64,000 bases of DNA, taken from positions 372,001 to 436,000 of the forward strand of contig JBBMOL010000140.1 in NCBI GenBank assembly GCA_037954665.1, read 5' to 3'. The translations under genes and the position numbers were made by a program. The notes beneath the pieces are model-generated. The model did no database searches and had not been told where the DNA came from. It saw only the letters and a list, made by a program, of their open reading frames with translations. The stretch comes from Laguncularia racemosa. Its lineage: Eukaryota > Streptophyta > Magnoliopsida > Myrtales > Combretaceae. Below are positions 11,936 to 22,620 of the stretch, piece after piece; position 1 is the first letter of the stretch; every line of letters begins with the position of its first letter.

Positions 11936-12737
11936 GCTTGAGGGTTAGCTCCTTATGCACTTTGCCTTGTCGATCTATTAGCTAGTCTCTCAATGGCAAC
12001 TTTAGGTGTTATCGTTTTAGCTCTGGGTCCTTGGTACTTCTTAGGACACATGCTGGATAGATGTCCGAGTTGTCCACATGAATAACAAGTTATAACATTT
12101 CTCCGTAGATAGTCTATTGCTTAGTGGTTATCCATTCCACATTTGAAGCATTTCCCTTTCAAGAGGTTACAATCTCTTAGATAATGTCCTTGTCCACTCT
12201 TCCAACACTTTACAGTAATTGGTTTCACCTGAGAGGGAACCATCGATGGCCTTGTGCTTAGAGGTCTCATGTTCATCATTGGCCTTTTTCCTCTATCATT
12301 TGGGGTGGGTAGGAATAAAGGTCTTTTCATTGGGATGTGTGCTCCCACATTTGGCCTTGCCTGGTTTCTCATCTGTTCCATTCTTTGTTTAGTTTGCTCC
12401 AAGGCTCAAGCTTTACTTATAACCTCAGTATATGCTTTCAACTCAAATTTAAGGATTTGTCCTTAGGTTTCAACATCTAACCCATTCATGAATAACCGCC
12501 TCTTCAATTCATTTGAATCCTTATAGACGTTTGGGGCAAACTGTAGCAATCTAATAAATTTGTTTTCATACTGATCAATGCTTTTCAAACCTTTTTCTAG
12601 TTGGAACAATTGTCCACTCAGTCGAGTTCCAACACTTTTTAGGAAATATTCTTCAAAGAATTCTTCTCGAAAAGTTTCCCAAGAAATTAGTTGAGGTAAT
12701 GCCCTCTGTCTCACATCCCACTATATCCTAGCCCTAA
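11936..12737 (-). pseudogene. R2 gag, C-terminal half with three zinc-knuckle motifs
   Basis: The frame 12463-12714 reads SWETFREEFFEEYFLKSVG, a conserved gag core. Frame 12121-12402 and its continuation hold three knuckles in a row: CWKSGQGHYLRDC (second Cys lost), CFKCGMDNH followed by a stop, and an intact CYSCGQLGHLSSMC near 12045-12090. Gag is interrupted at 12742/16152 by N1; its N-terminal half is at 16152-16620. Confidence 0.85.
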
Positions 12738-12742
12738 CTTTT

Positions 12743-13487
12743 TGATAAAGAATTGGGTAGCTCTGATACCAAATGTTACGAATTGGTATGCTCTGATACC
12801 AAATGATAAGATCCTTCCACGCAAATGAAATCGTCAATAACAATAGAATCCTAAATATTTTTAGGGTTTTTCTGTATTTGGTACTAACGAATAAAAACAA
12901 GGATATGGATAAAATTACCAATCTATAGATGCCAAGATTGATAAAATTAAACTGATTCACAATCAAATCAAAGAACAATAGAGACCACGTTCTATAAATC
13001 AATCACTAAGGTTAAAGAATTCCAAGAATTCAATAACGATGTTCGCCACAAATTCTATAGGAACCAAGAATTTGATAAGAACAACTAGAATAAAGTGAAA
13101 ATCAATTCTCCATATTCAAGAATCTCCAAAGAGGATTCACACACGCTCAAGTGTTTTTTCATGCAACCAAAAATAACATCTGTCCGAAAAAAAACCCTAA
13201 AGACCACTATTTATATCATGCCTAAAAAAAAATTGTACGAGGCCATTCAAGGCGGGCTCAAGGCCGGCCAAAGGCCGGCGGCCTAAACATAAGCCGGCAC
13301 CAAAGGCCGACGGCCTTGGAACTAATTTAGCCGGCCTTTATTCAAGGCCAGCTTAAGGCTGGCCGAACTTTGCCTTAGGTCCTCCCGACGCTTATGTCCT
13401 CCTTTTTTGGACCCTGTACTGCCACCTATAGTTCGGATTGACTTTGATTTCTTTGGTGCTCGTATCTTAGCTCTTGGAATCGTATCA
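12743..13487 (-). repeat. N1 LTR, left (3' LTR)
   Basis: Direct repeat of 15410-16151. It holds two copies of the sequence complementary to the PBS at 12760-12771 and 12790-12801, and a GC-rich cluster of GGCCGGC-type motifs at about 13230-13370. A 40-50 bp piece near 13133-13175 is absent from the other LTR. Confidence 0.92.
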
Positions 13488-13639
13488 TTCCCTCCATGTT
13501 GAAAAAGATTCGACCTCGAATCTGTATCGTCCATCCTACTAAACCACATAAATAGACTCCTCTTTCCCTTAGGCTTCTTAAGGCAAATCAACCTTGTTTG
13601 TTGTACCTCAATTGGACTCATAGAAAGAAGCTTGTATGC

Positions 13640-13993
13640 CTTGCCCTGTTGCTAAATGGTATACTCATTGGTGTATCCATCATACTTAGCTCTGAGGTCA
13701 TATTGCCAAGGTCTTCCAAGGATCAAGTGTGTATCTTCCATGGGAACTACATCACAAACAATCTCGTCAGTATAATCACCAATAATTAGTGGAACACGAA
13801 CCTGTTTGTGTACATGAACAGCTCCCTATGGACTCAACCAATGAAGTGCATAAGGTCTTGGATGCTGCTTCACCTATAAACCCAACTTAGTAACCCAGCT
13901 TGCTGAAGCAACATTAGTGTAACTGCCTGTGTCAACCACAATCAAACAAGTCTTCCCCTGCACCATGCCTTGAATATGAAATAAATTGGCTCT
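13640..13993 (-). pseudogene. N1 aspartic protease domain
   Basis: In the same frame as gag, past a TAG at 13994-13996, the - strand reads NLFHIQGMVQGKTCLIVVDTGSYTN, here broken up as NLFHIQGM and VVDTGSYTN. The catalytic D-T-G is intact. LILGRPWQYD follows as the conserved C-terminal block. Three more in-frame TAG codons occur (near 13875, 13829 and 13653). The frame then continues without a stop into the LTR as far as 13322, ending in a Lys/Arg-rich tail. Cleavage of gag is the family role; activity in this copy is doubtful. Confidence 0.82.
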
Positions 13994-15121
13994 CTAATTA
14001 GGAACAGCTTCATCCTGCTTAACCATTAACAAGTCTCCTTGTACTGGATGTGCTATAATGTCTTCATCTTCCTCTTCTGCCTCAGTACCCTTCTGTTCTT
14101 CTTCCACACTCTCGACTTTGTCACCCTTTATGACCATAACCCTTTTATTAGGACATTGAGAAGCAATATAGCCAAGTCCTAAACACTTAAAACATTTTAT
14201 ATCCCTGCTCTTCTTTTGTTGTGTTTGGTCAACAGCCTCACTAGCAACTACCTTTCCTTTTTTCTTCCTTTCCTTCTCCCTCTCACCATCATCTGACTTA
14301 TGGTGGTAATATGATTTCTGATCTCGCTTGCACTGATGCCGCTCAACCCGACTGGCTAATTTAATCACATCCTCTAAAGTCTGATAATGCTGGAGTTCCA
14401 CTACATTGGCAATAGCCATCTTCAACCCATTGATGAAATGAGCTATGGATTCATCTAATGATTCCTTAATATCACACCTTGCCATTAGTGTTTCAAACTC
14501 CTTTACATACTCTTCTATGCTTTTCTTACCCTGCCTCAAGGATTGCAACTCCATCAGCATCTCTTGTTTATAATAATCTAGCACAAATCCGCATCTCATC
14601 AATCTTTTCATCAAGGACCATGAACACACTTTCTCCTCATCTGCCCTACGTCTCTCAGTTTGTAGTTTATCCCACCACAGACTAGCATATTCAGAAAATG
14701 CTAAAGACGCCATCTTCACCTTCATGAGCTCATCCCACTCATAACAGTCAAACACCTTCTCAACCCGTGGCACCCAGTCTAGGAATTCCTCTGGTTTACT
14801 ACTACTAGTGAAAGGTGGAATTTTCAACTTTATGTTTTCAATCCCCTTATGCCTATCATCATTGTTTCCTCTCCTACTCCTTTAACTATCGGCATCAGAT
14901 TCACCACTAGAATGTCTCTTCCTAATTCCTGCACCACTATGGCTTCCATGGCTTCTTCTATCCCTAACCTCCAATCTCTCCATAATCAATATAATATTTT
15001 CTTGGATTTGATTGAACTCTGCCCTAGTCACAACCTCACCCCCATTTTCAGCATCATTCTCATTGTTGTTGTTATTAACACTTCCATGCGACGACATCTT
15101 TACCAATCCAAATTCCAGCAA
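13994..15121 (-). pseudogene. N1 gag (long open frame with one internal stop)
   Basis: The main open part is 13994-14827 (277 residues); the N-terminal part 14882-15121 is in the same frame, separated by one TAA at about 14882. The start MSSHGSVNNNN at 15097 resembles the MSNDSVN gag start of R4, N3 and N4, so I favour it over the Met at 15121. The core has FLDWVPRVEKVFDCYEWDE and YASLWWDKLQ. The zinc knuckle reads CFKCLGLGYIASQC, with Tyr in place of the metal-binding His. An acidic stretch (EEEDED) precedes the end. This is the longest retroelement frame in the left block, consistent with a recent insertion. Confidence 0.85.
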
Positions 15122-15364
15122 AGATATTCACAAAAACCCCAATTCTCAACAACAGCCTAAAACACCAATTCACAGCAATTCAACACCCAACAATTGAATT
15201 CACAGCAATACTTATCAAAATAAATTCCTAAATTTTCCAACCAACGGCAGTATTGAATTAAAACTATAATTGAATTGAGATTCAACAGCCTTACCGATTT
15301 AACCCGCATCAATTCACAAATCCACCAACCTTCACTCTGATTTAACCCGCGTCGATTCACCTCA

Positions 15365-15468
15365 GCTTTGATACCAAATGATAAGAAATAGCTCTGCTCT
15401 GATACCAAATGATAAGGAATTGGGTAGCTATGATACCAAATGTTACGGATTGGTATGCTCTGATACCA
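15365..15468 (-). repeat. Array of four PBS-like units spanning the N1 LTR/internal junction
   Basis: On the + strand the 12-mer GCTCTGATACCA or a one-base variant occurs at 15365-15376, 15396-15407, 15427-15438 and 15457-15468, a spacing of 31, 31 and 30 bp. Each is followed by AAATGATAAG or AAATGTTACG. The second unit is the functional PBS position next to the LTR start at 15410; units three and four are inside the LTR. Confidence 0.85.
15396..15407 (-). other. N1 primer-binding site (tRNA-iMet)
   Basis: The - strand reads TGGTATCAGAGC, the standard plant PBS complementary to the 3' end of initiator methionine tRNA, two bases from the LTR end. Confidence 0.88.
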
Positions 15469-16151
15469 AATGATAAGATCCTTCCACGCAAATGAAATCG
15501 TCAATAACAATGGAATCTTGAATATTTTTAGGGTTTTTCTGTATTTGGTACTAACGAATAAAAACAAGGATATGGATAAAATTACCAATCTATAGATGCC
15601 AAGATTGATAAAATTAAACTGATTCGCAATCAAATCAAAGAACGATAGAGACTACGTTCTATAAATCAATCACTAAGATTAAAGAATTCCAAGAATTCAA
15701 TAACGATGTTCGCCACAAATTCTATAGGAACCAAGAATTTGATAAGAACAACTAGAATAAAGTGAAAATCAATTCTCAATATTCAAGAATCTCCAAAGAG
15801 GAAATAACATCTGTCCGAAAAAAACCCTAAAGACCACTATTTATATCATGCCTAAACAAAAAATTGTGCGAGGCCATTCAAAGCGGGCTCAAGGCCAACC
15901 AAAGGCCAGCGGCCTAAACATAAGCCGGCACCAAAGGCCGATGGCCTACTTATATACGCCGGCACCAAGGCCGACGGCCTTAGAACTAATTTGGCCGGCC
16001 TTTATTCAAAGTCGGCTTAAGGCTGGCCAAACTTCGCCTTGGGTCCTCTCGACGTTTATGTCCTCCTTTTTTAGACCCCGTACTGCCACCTATAGCTCGG
16101 ATTGACTTTGATTTCTTTGGTGCTCGTATCTTAGCTCTTGGAATCGTATCA
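15410..16151 (-). repeat. N1 LTR, right (5' LTR)
   Basis: Direct repeat of 12743-13487. Compared with the left copy it has a small internal deletion near 15800 and an extra duplicated CCGGCACCAAGGCCGA-type segment at about 15955-15985. The GGCCGGC-rich cluster lies at about 15870-16035. Confidence 0.92.
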
Positions 16152-16620
16152 CTTTTAGCATATAGGAAGCGTAGGCTAGTTTTTGGTAATACTTTACCTC
16201 ATAAGCGGCAAATGATCTTTCTAATTGAGCTATCCTTTCTTTGGCTTCGGCTTCTTCTGGCTTTCCATACGTTCTATCAAAGAATTTATTTAAGCGTATG
16301 AAATTAGGAAACGTACTTTTCTATACACGACCACTTCCTCTCTGATTATTCTCGAGTCTATCTTCTATTTACAATATGTGAGTGGTTTGGACCGGTGAAG
16401 ATGACGATGGCAATTATTGTGGCTATTGAAGCTCTATTGGCAGTATCTATTGTGCTTGCAATGGTGGAGTAATCGATTGGGATGATGATTGACCTCCTGG
16501 CATCAGTCGCTGAATTAACAAAGCTTATTGTTGCACCAGGTGTTGTACATTTGTTTCAAGCTTCATCATGTGTTCTTCTCTGCTTCCTTCTCCTCCGGTA
16601 TGAGTTTTCTATCGTGTCTT
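16152..16620 (-). pseudogene. R2 gag, N-terminal half
   Basis: On the - strand the sequence next to N1 reads ERSFAAYEVKYYQKLAYASY, preceded by YGKPEEAEA, the usual beginning of a chromovirus gag core. It joins directly to 12737 when N1 is removed. Stops are present. The stretch 16620-17090 has no feature I can support. Confidence 0.75.
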
Positions 16621-17089
16621 GTCTTTTGGATCTGATCGCTTGTCTCGACGTTATAGGTTGACTTTCGGGATTTCCTTAAGGCATTACAGGTGGTGTTCAG
16701 ACTGGTGGGGTTTCGTCTTCGTTTTAATGTCTAAGAATTATAGTGGCTTTTTGTCCCCTACTAATAGCTCCTCTAGAATATGTCAATGTACCTTTTATTA
16801 TTTTAAAACATATAATTGATAAGTATATTTCATGAATAATACAATTATCAACTAGAGTCCATAACATTTTTGTATATTTATATTAGAGATCATAAATATA
16901 TAGAAGTTTAAGTATTTATATATATATTCCTCAAAATTCCATCTACACATATACATTAACCTAAAGGGATACATATACATCAGCTACAAAATTTCCCTTT
17001 TTGGTTTCACTAACGTGCCTATACATTCCTCTATATGTTATTTTCAAAAGTTAGTGTTTTGTTCTACTTTCTTCAGCGACATTTATAAT

Positions 17090-18045
17090 TACTCATTCAC
17101 ATCCTCACTACTCTCGTCCATGTCGCCTCCTCGTTTTTTTCCCTCTTCTTCTTCTTCTTTAGTTTCTTCATCCTCTTCTTCTTCTTCTTCGGTTTCTTCC
17201 TCCTCCTCCTCTTCTTCTTCTTCTTCTTTTTCTTCTTCTTTAGTTTCTTCCTCCTCTTCCTCTTCTTCTTCTTTTTTCTTCTTCTTCAAGGGAATTGGAT
17301 GCTATGCTTTCATTTTCTAGAGTGCCTTCTAAGTCAGAAGTTTCTTTAAGAAGCAAGCCTTCTTCTTCATATCCTCCTATCCATATTGCATGATTCCAGA
17401 AGTTAATGTTTTCTTCTTTTGGATCTTCTTCTTGATCCTCTTTTGGGTCTTCTTCTGGGTCCTCTTCTAGATCCTCTTCCGGGTCTTCTTCTAGGTCCTC
17501 TTCTGGCACCTCCTCTTGATCAACAATTTCAAACTCTTGATGTTCAATATAATTGATAGTATCCTAAGAGTCCTCAGCGTATAGTTGCCCTGGATTGATA
17601 CTTGGTGTCCATTCGTAAATTCCCTTCTTATATTTCCAATCATTTCTCCTAGATTTAACTAAAGGCACTAATACTTTTGGAGGATACCCCATCCTTAAAT
17701 TAAATTGAGCTGTAAATGTGATTTTATAAGATACCTTTATCATGCCCCTCATTTGTGCGAATCAGGTCTCAAGAGCTAGTATAGCTATATACCTACTATA
17801 TTGGTCTCCAAGGTCCTCGCTTAGTCTATCTAGTTGCTCTTGCTAATATTCAATCAATCCAATCCTCCAGTTCTTAATCAATTCATCTACGATCTTGTAG
17901 TGGGAAAAGTATTCATAATGACAATGTAAAATCTCCATTCTCAATCAGTAGTTAATTAAATCATTTTCGTCCCTCATACAACATGTGTTCCATTTCCTAT
18001 CCAAGCACCGCAGCATACCCTATATTTTATCAAATATAAGGAAAT
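17090..18045 (-). pseudogene. R2 upstream reading frame with acidic repeats (unrecognised)
   Basis: Between the PBS and gag, on the coding strand of R2, a frame can be followed from about 18040 (MLRCLDRKW) through 17752-17564 (MRGMIKVSYKITFTAQFNLR) to 17240-17509. It is broken only by a few TAG codons. The second half is a degenerate acidic repeat of EEDP units (17430-17520), then a poly-Glu tract encoded by CTT/CTC-type triplets on the + strand (17140-17290). I do not recognise the protein. It may be an extra ORF of this family, a captured host fragment, or a long gag extension. The complementary poly-Ser frame on the + strand is a shadow. Confidence 0.45.
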
Positions 18046-18197
18046 CATAAATTTTAAGTTAATCAATTTAATTCCTAAGTTCTACCTACTCTCTCCTACT
18101 ATGGTAGGTTCTCTTTAAAGGGTTACCAAATCAATTTCTTAAGATGCTGATTCCTTAACTCAATCTATATCTAATTTACAACCTATCTCAAACCTTG

Positions 18198-18209
18198 GCT
18201 TTGATACCA
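18198..18209 (-). other. R2 primer-binding site (tRNA-iMet type)
   Basis: The - strand reads TGGTATCAAAGC, one base from the canonical TGGTATCAGAGC, starting 8 bp from the LTR end at 18218. Confidence 0.85.
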
Positions 18210-18217
18210 ACAAAAGT

Positions 18218-20694
18218 TGTCATGCCCCTCCCTAGGCACTCAACGTGACAACTCGCCATGATCGCCCAACCCCAGTTAAGCGACCGCGAAGCGTCTCCAT
18301 CCAATTACTATACCTGTTTAATCACATGATAACATTCAATGCCTCTAACATTCATTTACTCTAATTCTCATAACATATACATATTTAATAAAAATATTAG
18401 ATGATTATCTATTTACATAACTGTCAATGGGTCCCATTTCACATACATATATAAAAGTTCTATTAAGCCCACTATGGCTTTTACATTTCCGTAATTCAAA
18501 TCTATCAATCTAATTCATGTACTAGTCTTCACTTTCACCCACAGTATCCAAGATCTTCTAGCTTTATAACAAAGGCTTACCTTAGTCCGACGACCCATAA
18601 GAAAGTTTAGGTAATCAAGACCTGCAAGACAAAATCTATGGGAGGGTAAATTATAAGCTTAGTGAGATAGGAGTGCAATTTCTTAGTGTTGTTATCACAC
18701 AGGCAATTTCAAATAAGTTATCAACCATATGCTATGCATGAGCAGTCACATGAATGCAACAGTTTATGTAGTCTTCCAGTAACCAATATGAAGTCTAGGG
18801 TTTATGCCCCCCCTTGACCTTGAGTTAGGGATTCTGAAGCCACCATCAGTGCCCAAGTCTCATAACCTGGTTTAATTCCTCATCACTTTGATAATTATAA
18901 TATATTCATTTTAACACCGGACGCTCTCGTGCATTTGCATCAGTCGGAGCAACACCCTTAAAGACATTTCGGACTAGGAACTGTAAGGCGCAGACAATCC
19001 CTTAATCCAGTAGTTCACTCAAGATGGCTTAGTAATATCACAATTACTTTCGGATGCCTTGTGACAGTGATGGCCTTCAAATTTATGCAACGTCTCGTGT
19101 AATGCATGTCTCATTTTAATTAAATCTCAACCTTTAATCATTTGATTTAGGGTGATCAATCAATATACGTTAACAACCAATCTACATAAGGAAAATAAAA
19201 TAATTCTATTGACTATTCTATAAACAAACACCAAAATATCATTCCAAATTTCAAAATCAACCCATCACATCTCACACTCTTAAACCCTTCTTCAATTGTG
19301 CAATTTCACATCCACTGCAATTTTTTTTTTTTTAGGTTTCAATGGGGACAAAAGAAAGGTTTAAGGATGATATGAGCAAAAGACGAGATGAAATTTGGTG
19401 AAGAATGAGGGAAGTTGAAATTTCAGTTTAGCACAACCTTTAGCACAGCTTGTGCTGAGTAAAAAAAAATTGTCAGAAGCAAGAAATATTTCAACCCTAC
19501 CCCAAGCACGATCGTGCTAGAGCCAATGCTGAATTAGACATTGATAATAATGTGTTTCAAAGTCAGCACCGCCTTGAACATGGCGATGCTAACACCCATG
19601 TTGACCCTATTTACAAAGAACTATAAATAGATGCTTACTCCCACACACTTTTAGATTATTTGTACCTCATGTGTGTATATACATATACACACATATGTAC
19701 GAACAGATACACACCTATACCATACGTACTTCTACACTCGGAGTACACATATTCATGCGCATATATGTACATCTACTTATACATATCTACTCCTTCTTAA
19801 TACAAACATATAAACATCCTCCACATGAACATAATGTATACATACGTAATCATAAGGCAACATAACTTAATATAACGCATGCTCAACAACTAAACACGCA
19901 ATACAATATGTCATAGAGTCCTACTTACCTAGGTCTCATTGTTTCTCACTTCTAATCAAAATAATCCTCAAGTATCCCATAAAATGCTTTTTCCTTGTCT
20001 AAAACGTAAGAAAAAATATATCATCAAATACTATTCAAGCTCAAGAATTCTATATCTACCGTATTTCTAATTGATACTGTTAGTTATAGGCTAAATGTAA
20101 AGATTTCTACACATAAATCTTTAACATCTAAACTTCAAAAAATAATCCTGTTTCATGCAAAGTTAGTTTTGTTGAGTTGCTCTTACCTCAAGGATTGCGT
20201 TGATAGTCTCGATTCATGATTTGGAGGTCGTATACAAAAACTGCAATTTTTTTTCTAAAATTCTCTTCTTCTTCTTCCTCTTTTCTCTCCTCACATTCTC
20301 TCTTTTTCTCTCAGTTTTTCTTTCAACTTCTGGCGTGTTCTCTTCATTCCTGATGCACAGTGCACTTTATATAGTCATTGTGCACCTCACCGACTTACTT
20401 TTTTTTTTCCTCAACTATTAATAAACTAATAATTAAAAACTTAAAATTCAAGTGTTTCATTATGAAATTTTACATTTAGGAAATTTGACTATTTGAATTA
20501 TAATTATCCATTCGAAATTTTTATTTGAAATTTCAAATTTGTAATTTCCTATAAATTTTTCTTATTTAACTTAATATAATTCATAGTTTATGTTTCAAGA
20601 AATATATATTCTTTACTTTAAGTTTTCATGATTTATAATTGACTATCGTGGTATTTTTTTTATATTATATATTACAAATTTTGCAGGTTTTACA
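18218..20694 (-). repeat. R2 LTR, right (5' LTR)
   Basis: Direct repeat of 4060-6539, beginning TGTCATGCCC and ending GGTTTTACA. The same landmarks are present in order, including the TA/CA-rich microsatellite near 19650-19820 and the pyrimidine-rich run near 20260-20340. Confidence 0.93.
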
Positions 20695-21026
20695 TGGAGT
20701 TTGACATGGGAGATTATGTTTGGGTTGTCCTTACTAAGGATAAGTTTTTTGCAGGTGAGCATAACAAACTATTAGCTAGAAAGATTAGGTTAGTGGAGAT
20801 CATAGAGAAGATTAACCTGAATGCATACAAACTGAAGCTGCCTAGCCACATTCAAACCGCAGATATATTTAATGTGAAGCATCTTATTCCCTACACTGGA
20901 GATAGTTCAGACGAAGACAATTCGGGAACAGATTATGCTTGCCCTAAGGAAGATGATAATGTAGAGGTATTAGCAAATAGGTACATGGCGAAATGGGATA
21001 AAAATGGGTTGGTTGCAATTTCTTGA
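20695..21026 (+). pseudogene. R1 integrase C-terminal region, displaced by R2
   Basis: Starting at the right copy of TGGAG, an open frame reads MEFDMGDYVWVVLTKDKF, then LPSHIQTADIFNVKHLIPYT and an acidic tail with SSDEDNSG. This is the typical end of a gypsy polyprotein and continues the frame interrupted at 4059. The Met at 20694 exists only because of the insertion junction (the native codon is Val, GTG). The frame ends at 21026. Confidence 0.88.
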
Positions 21027-22620
21027 TTTTTAGACCTTATTTTGAAGGAAACGAGCTAACTCAAAGAATTCAATACCTTTGGTGTTGAGCTAGGCTATTT
21101 TTACGGCAAATTCCTTCATTTAGTCCCTTAAACAGCTAAATTTGCTATTTTTAGTAATTTTTAAAAAACCTTTGTTTCGAGTTTTGTTTGTAGAGTTGTG
21201 TTTGTCTTTTAATTTGCTATATGTCCTTACGTTTTAGACATTTCTATTTTTGGCAGTTTTTAAGCGTTTTTATTTTTGGAAAATTTTCATGTTTTATTTT
21301 TAATAACTTTATGCCTACTATTACTTATATGCCTTAAGACATTAAATAGGGAGGCTATTAAATATTATTGAAATTTTGAGCCATCTTTGCTCTATTTTTT
21401 CCCAAATTCTCAAATGCATAAAATTGTCAAATTTAGATGCCAAATATCTAGGAATTCATAGAATCAATTGATATTTGAATATCACACATTAAGTATTTGC
21501 ATAATTAACAGTTTGTGATAAAATGTTATTTTAATTTCACGTGTTACGCTGCATTACCCATTATGCATGTGGTCATGAGTATAAGTTAGTTATAAGCTTT
21601 AGTTTGAGATGGAATTTCAATTTAATATCCAACTAGGTATTGCTAGGAAAACTTTTTGTAAGTTTCCAATCGAAGGCATGCTATGTGTCTTTGATAGCAT
21701 ATATACAATAGATATATTATAACTATTATCCCTACATGTAAGCATGACCAAACTCTAATATAATTAAGATTAAGGATCACAAGATCCTATTTGCCTACAC
21801 TCTAATATTCCACTACTAAGATGGTCTTAGTTTGAAAAAGTGGCAAATTGTTACCTTGGTCCTAGCATGTGGAAGTAAGCTTGAGAAGTGGGGGCACTAG
21901 AAGATGGTATTAGACATAAGTATGAATCAAAAGCTAGTCATGTACTAATTATGGGGAATAGTCAAGCTAAGCATGAAGTAAAATAGTAGACTTTGTAGGT
22001 TTCAAGGTATTGTGTGTCTATCTTATAAAAATTCTTAATTAATGATACTGAAAATAATAAAATATAATATTTTTAACTTAAAACATATTCAAAGCTCAAG
22101 CTAATTTGCCCATTATAGAAAGTGAAAAACCAAAGCAAATCCCTTATTTTCTTCCTAAATTACCTAACTCTCTTGACTCTCATTTTTGTTTTCTATTGCT
22201 ATTCAATTTTTATCAATTCTAAGATAATCTTGATTTCATTTTCTTTTTCTTTTTTCATATTTCTTCATTATTAAAGGCTCTATCTTTTCTTCTTCAAATT
22301 TTAGTTTATATCTTATTATTTAATCAATAGTAAAGCGAGTAGCGAATTGTTTGGACTTTATTGTAAAAAACTTACCTAAAAAACTTATGTTATAAAAATA
22401 TAAAAATAAATTTACAAGTTGTGTAGAATACAAGTTTTAAAATGATTCATATATATTATAGAATAAATTTTAATTTTAAAGTTTAAAAACTGATATTTAT
22501 AATATAATGTGTAAATAAAGTTTTATATTATGTATTCATTCACCTCTAATAAATAGAGGAGTCAGGCAACTTGACATTTACATAATATGAATAGTGTTGT
22601 TTTGTTAGGTGGATCGTGGT
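21027..22620. other. R1 3' untranslated/possible LTR region, then AT-rich intergenic DNA
   Basis: AT-rich and without a coding frame. The first several hundred bases probably belong to R1's 3' end, but the partner 5' LTR is outside the window, so an LTR cannot be drawn. From about 22050 on I see nothing beyond AT-rich DNA. Confidence 0.4.

Larger units (their letters stand above)
12743..16151 (-). mobile_element. N1: non-autonomous gag-protease LTR retrotransposon (3.4 kb) nested in R2 gag
   Basis: LTRs of 745 bp (12743-13487) and 742 bp (15410-16151) start TGATA and end TATCA on the + strand. The TSD CTTTT is at 12738-12742 and 16152-16156. The internal region is only about 1.9 kb and encodes gag and protease on the - strand, with no reverse transcriptase, RNase H or integrase. 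The PBS (15396-15407) matches tRNA-iMet exactly. The LTRs differ by roughly 3% plus small indels, so N1 is younger than its host R2. This is the layout described for TR-GAG elements, which need enzymes supplied by other elements. Confidence 0.93.
4060..20694 (-). mobile_element. R2: chromovirus-like Ty3/gypsy retrotransposon, 16.6 kb including nested insertions
   Basis: It has two LTRs of 2480 bp (4060-6539) and 2477 bp (18218-20694) starting TGTCA and ending TTTACA, and the TSD TGGAG. The PBS (18198-18209) lies next to the right LTR and the polypurine tract (6540-6556) next to the left one, so the element reads on the - strand. Coding order on that strand is upstream acidic frame, gag, protease, RT, RNase H, integrase, chromodomain-like tail, which fits the chromovirus lineage, probably Tekay/Del. 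A hand comparison of about 400 bp of the two LTRs gives about 9% difference, so the insertion is old. Three later insertions lie inside: 6982-7971, ~10528-11231 and 12743-16151. Confidence 0.93.

Noticed and set aside
13095..13286. Small frame with GGLKAGQRP repeats and its counterpart at 15848-16105
   Set aside because: On the non-coding strand of the N1 LTR and generated by the GC-rich repeat; the two LTR copies differ by frame-disrupting changes.
15365..15468. tRNA gene fragments
   Set aside because: The matches cover only the 12-18 bases of the tRNA 3' end and sit at LTR junctions, so they are primer-binding sites.
17015..17320. Serine-rich frame on the + strand
   Set aside because: It is the complement of the acidic/poly-Glu repeat of R2; the composition comes from CTT/TCT triplets.
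21083..22620. 3' LTR of R1
   Set aside because: A TGTTGAGC start is possible at 21083, but no second copy exists in the window to define it.
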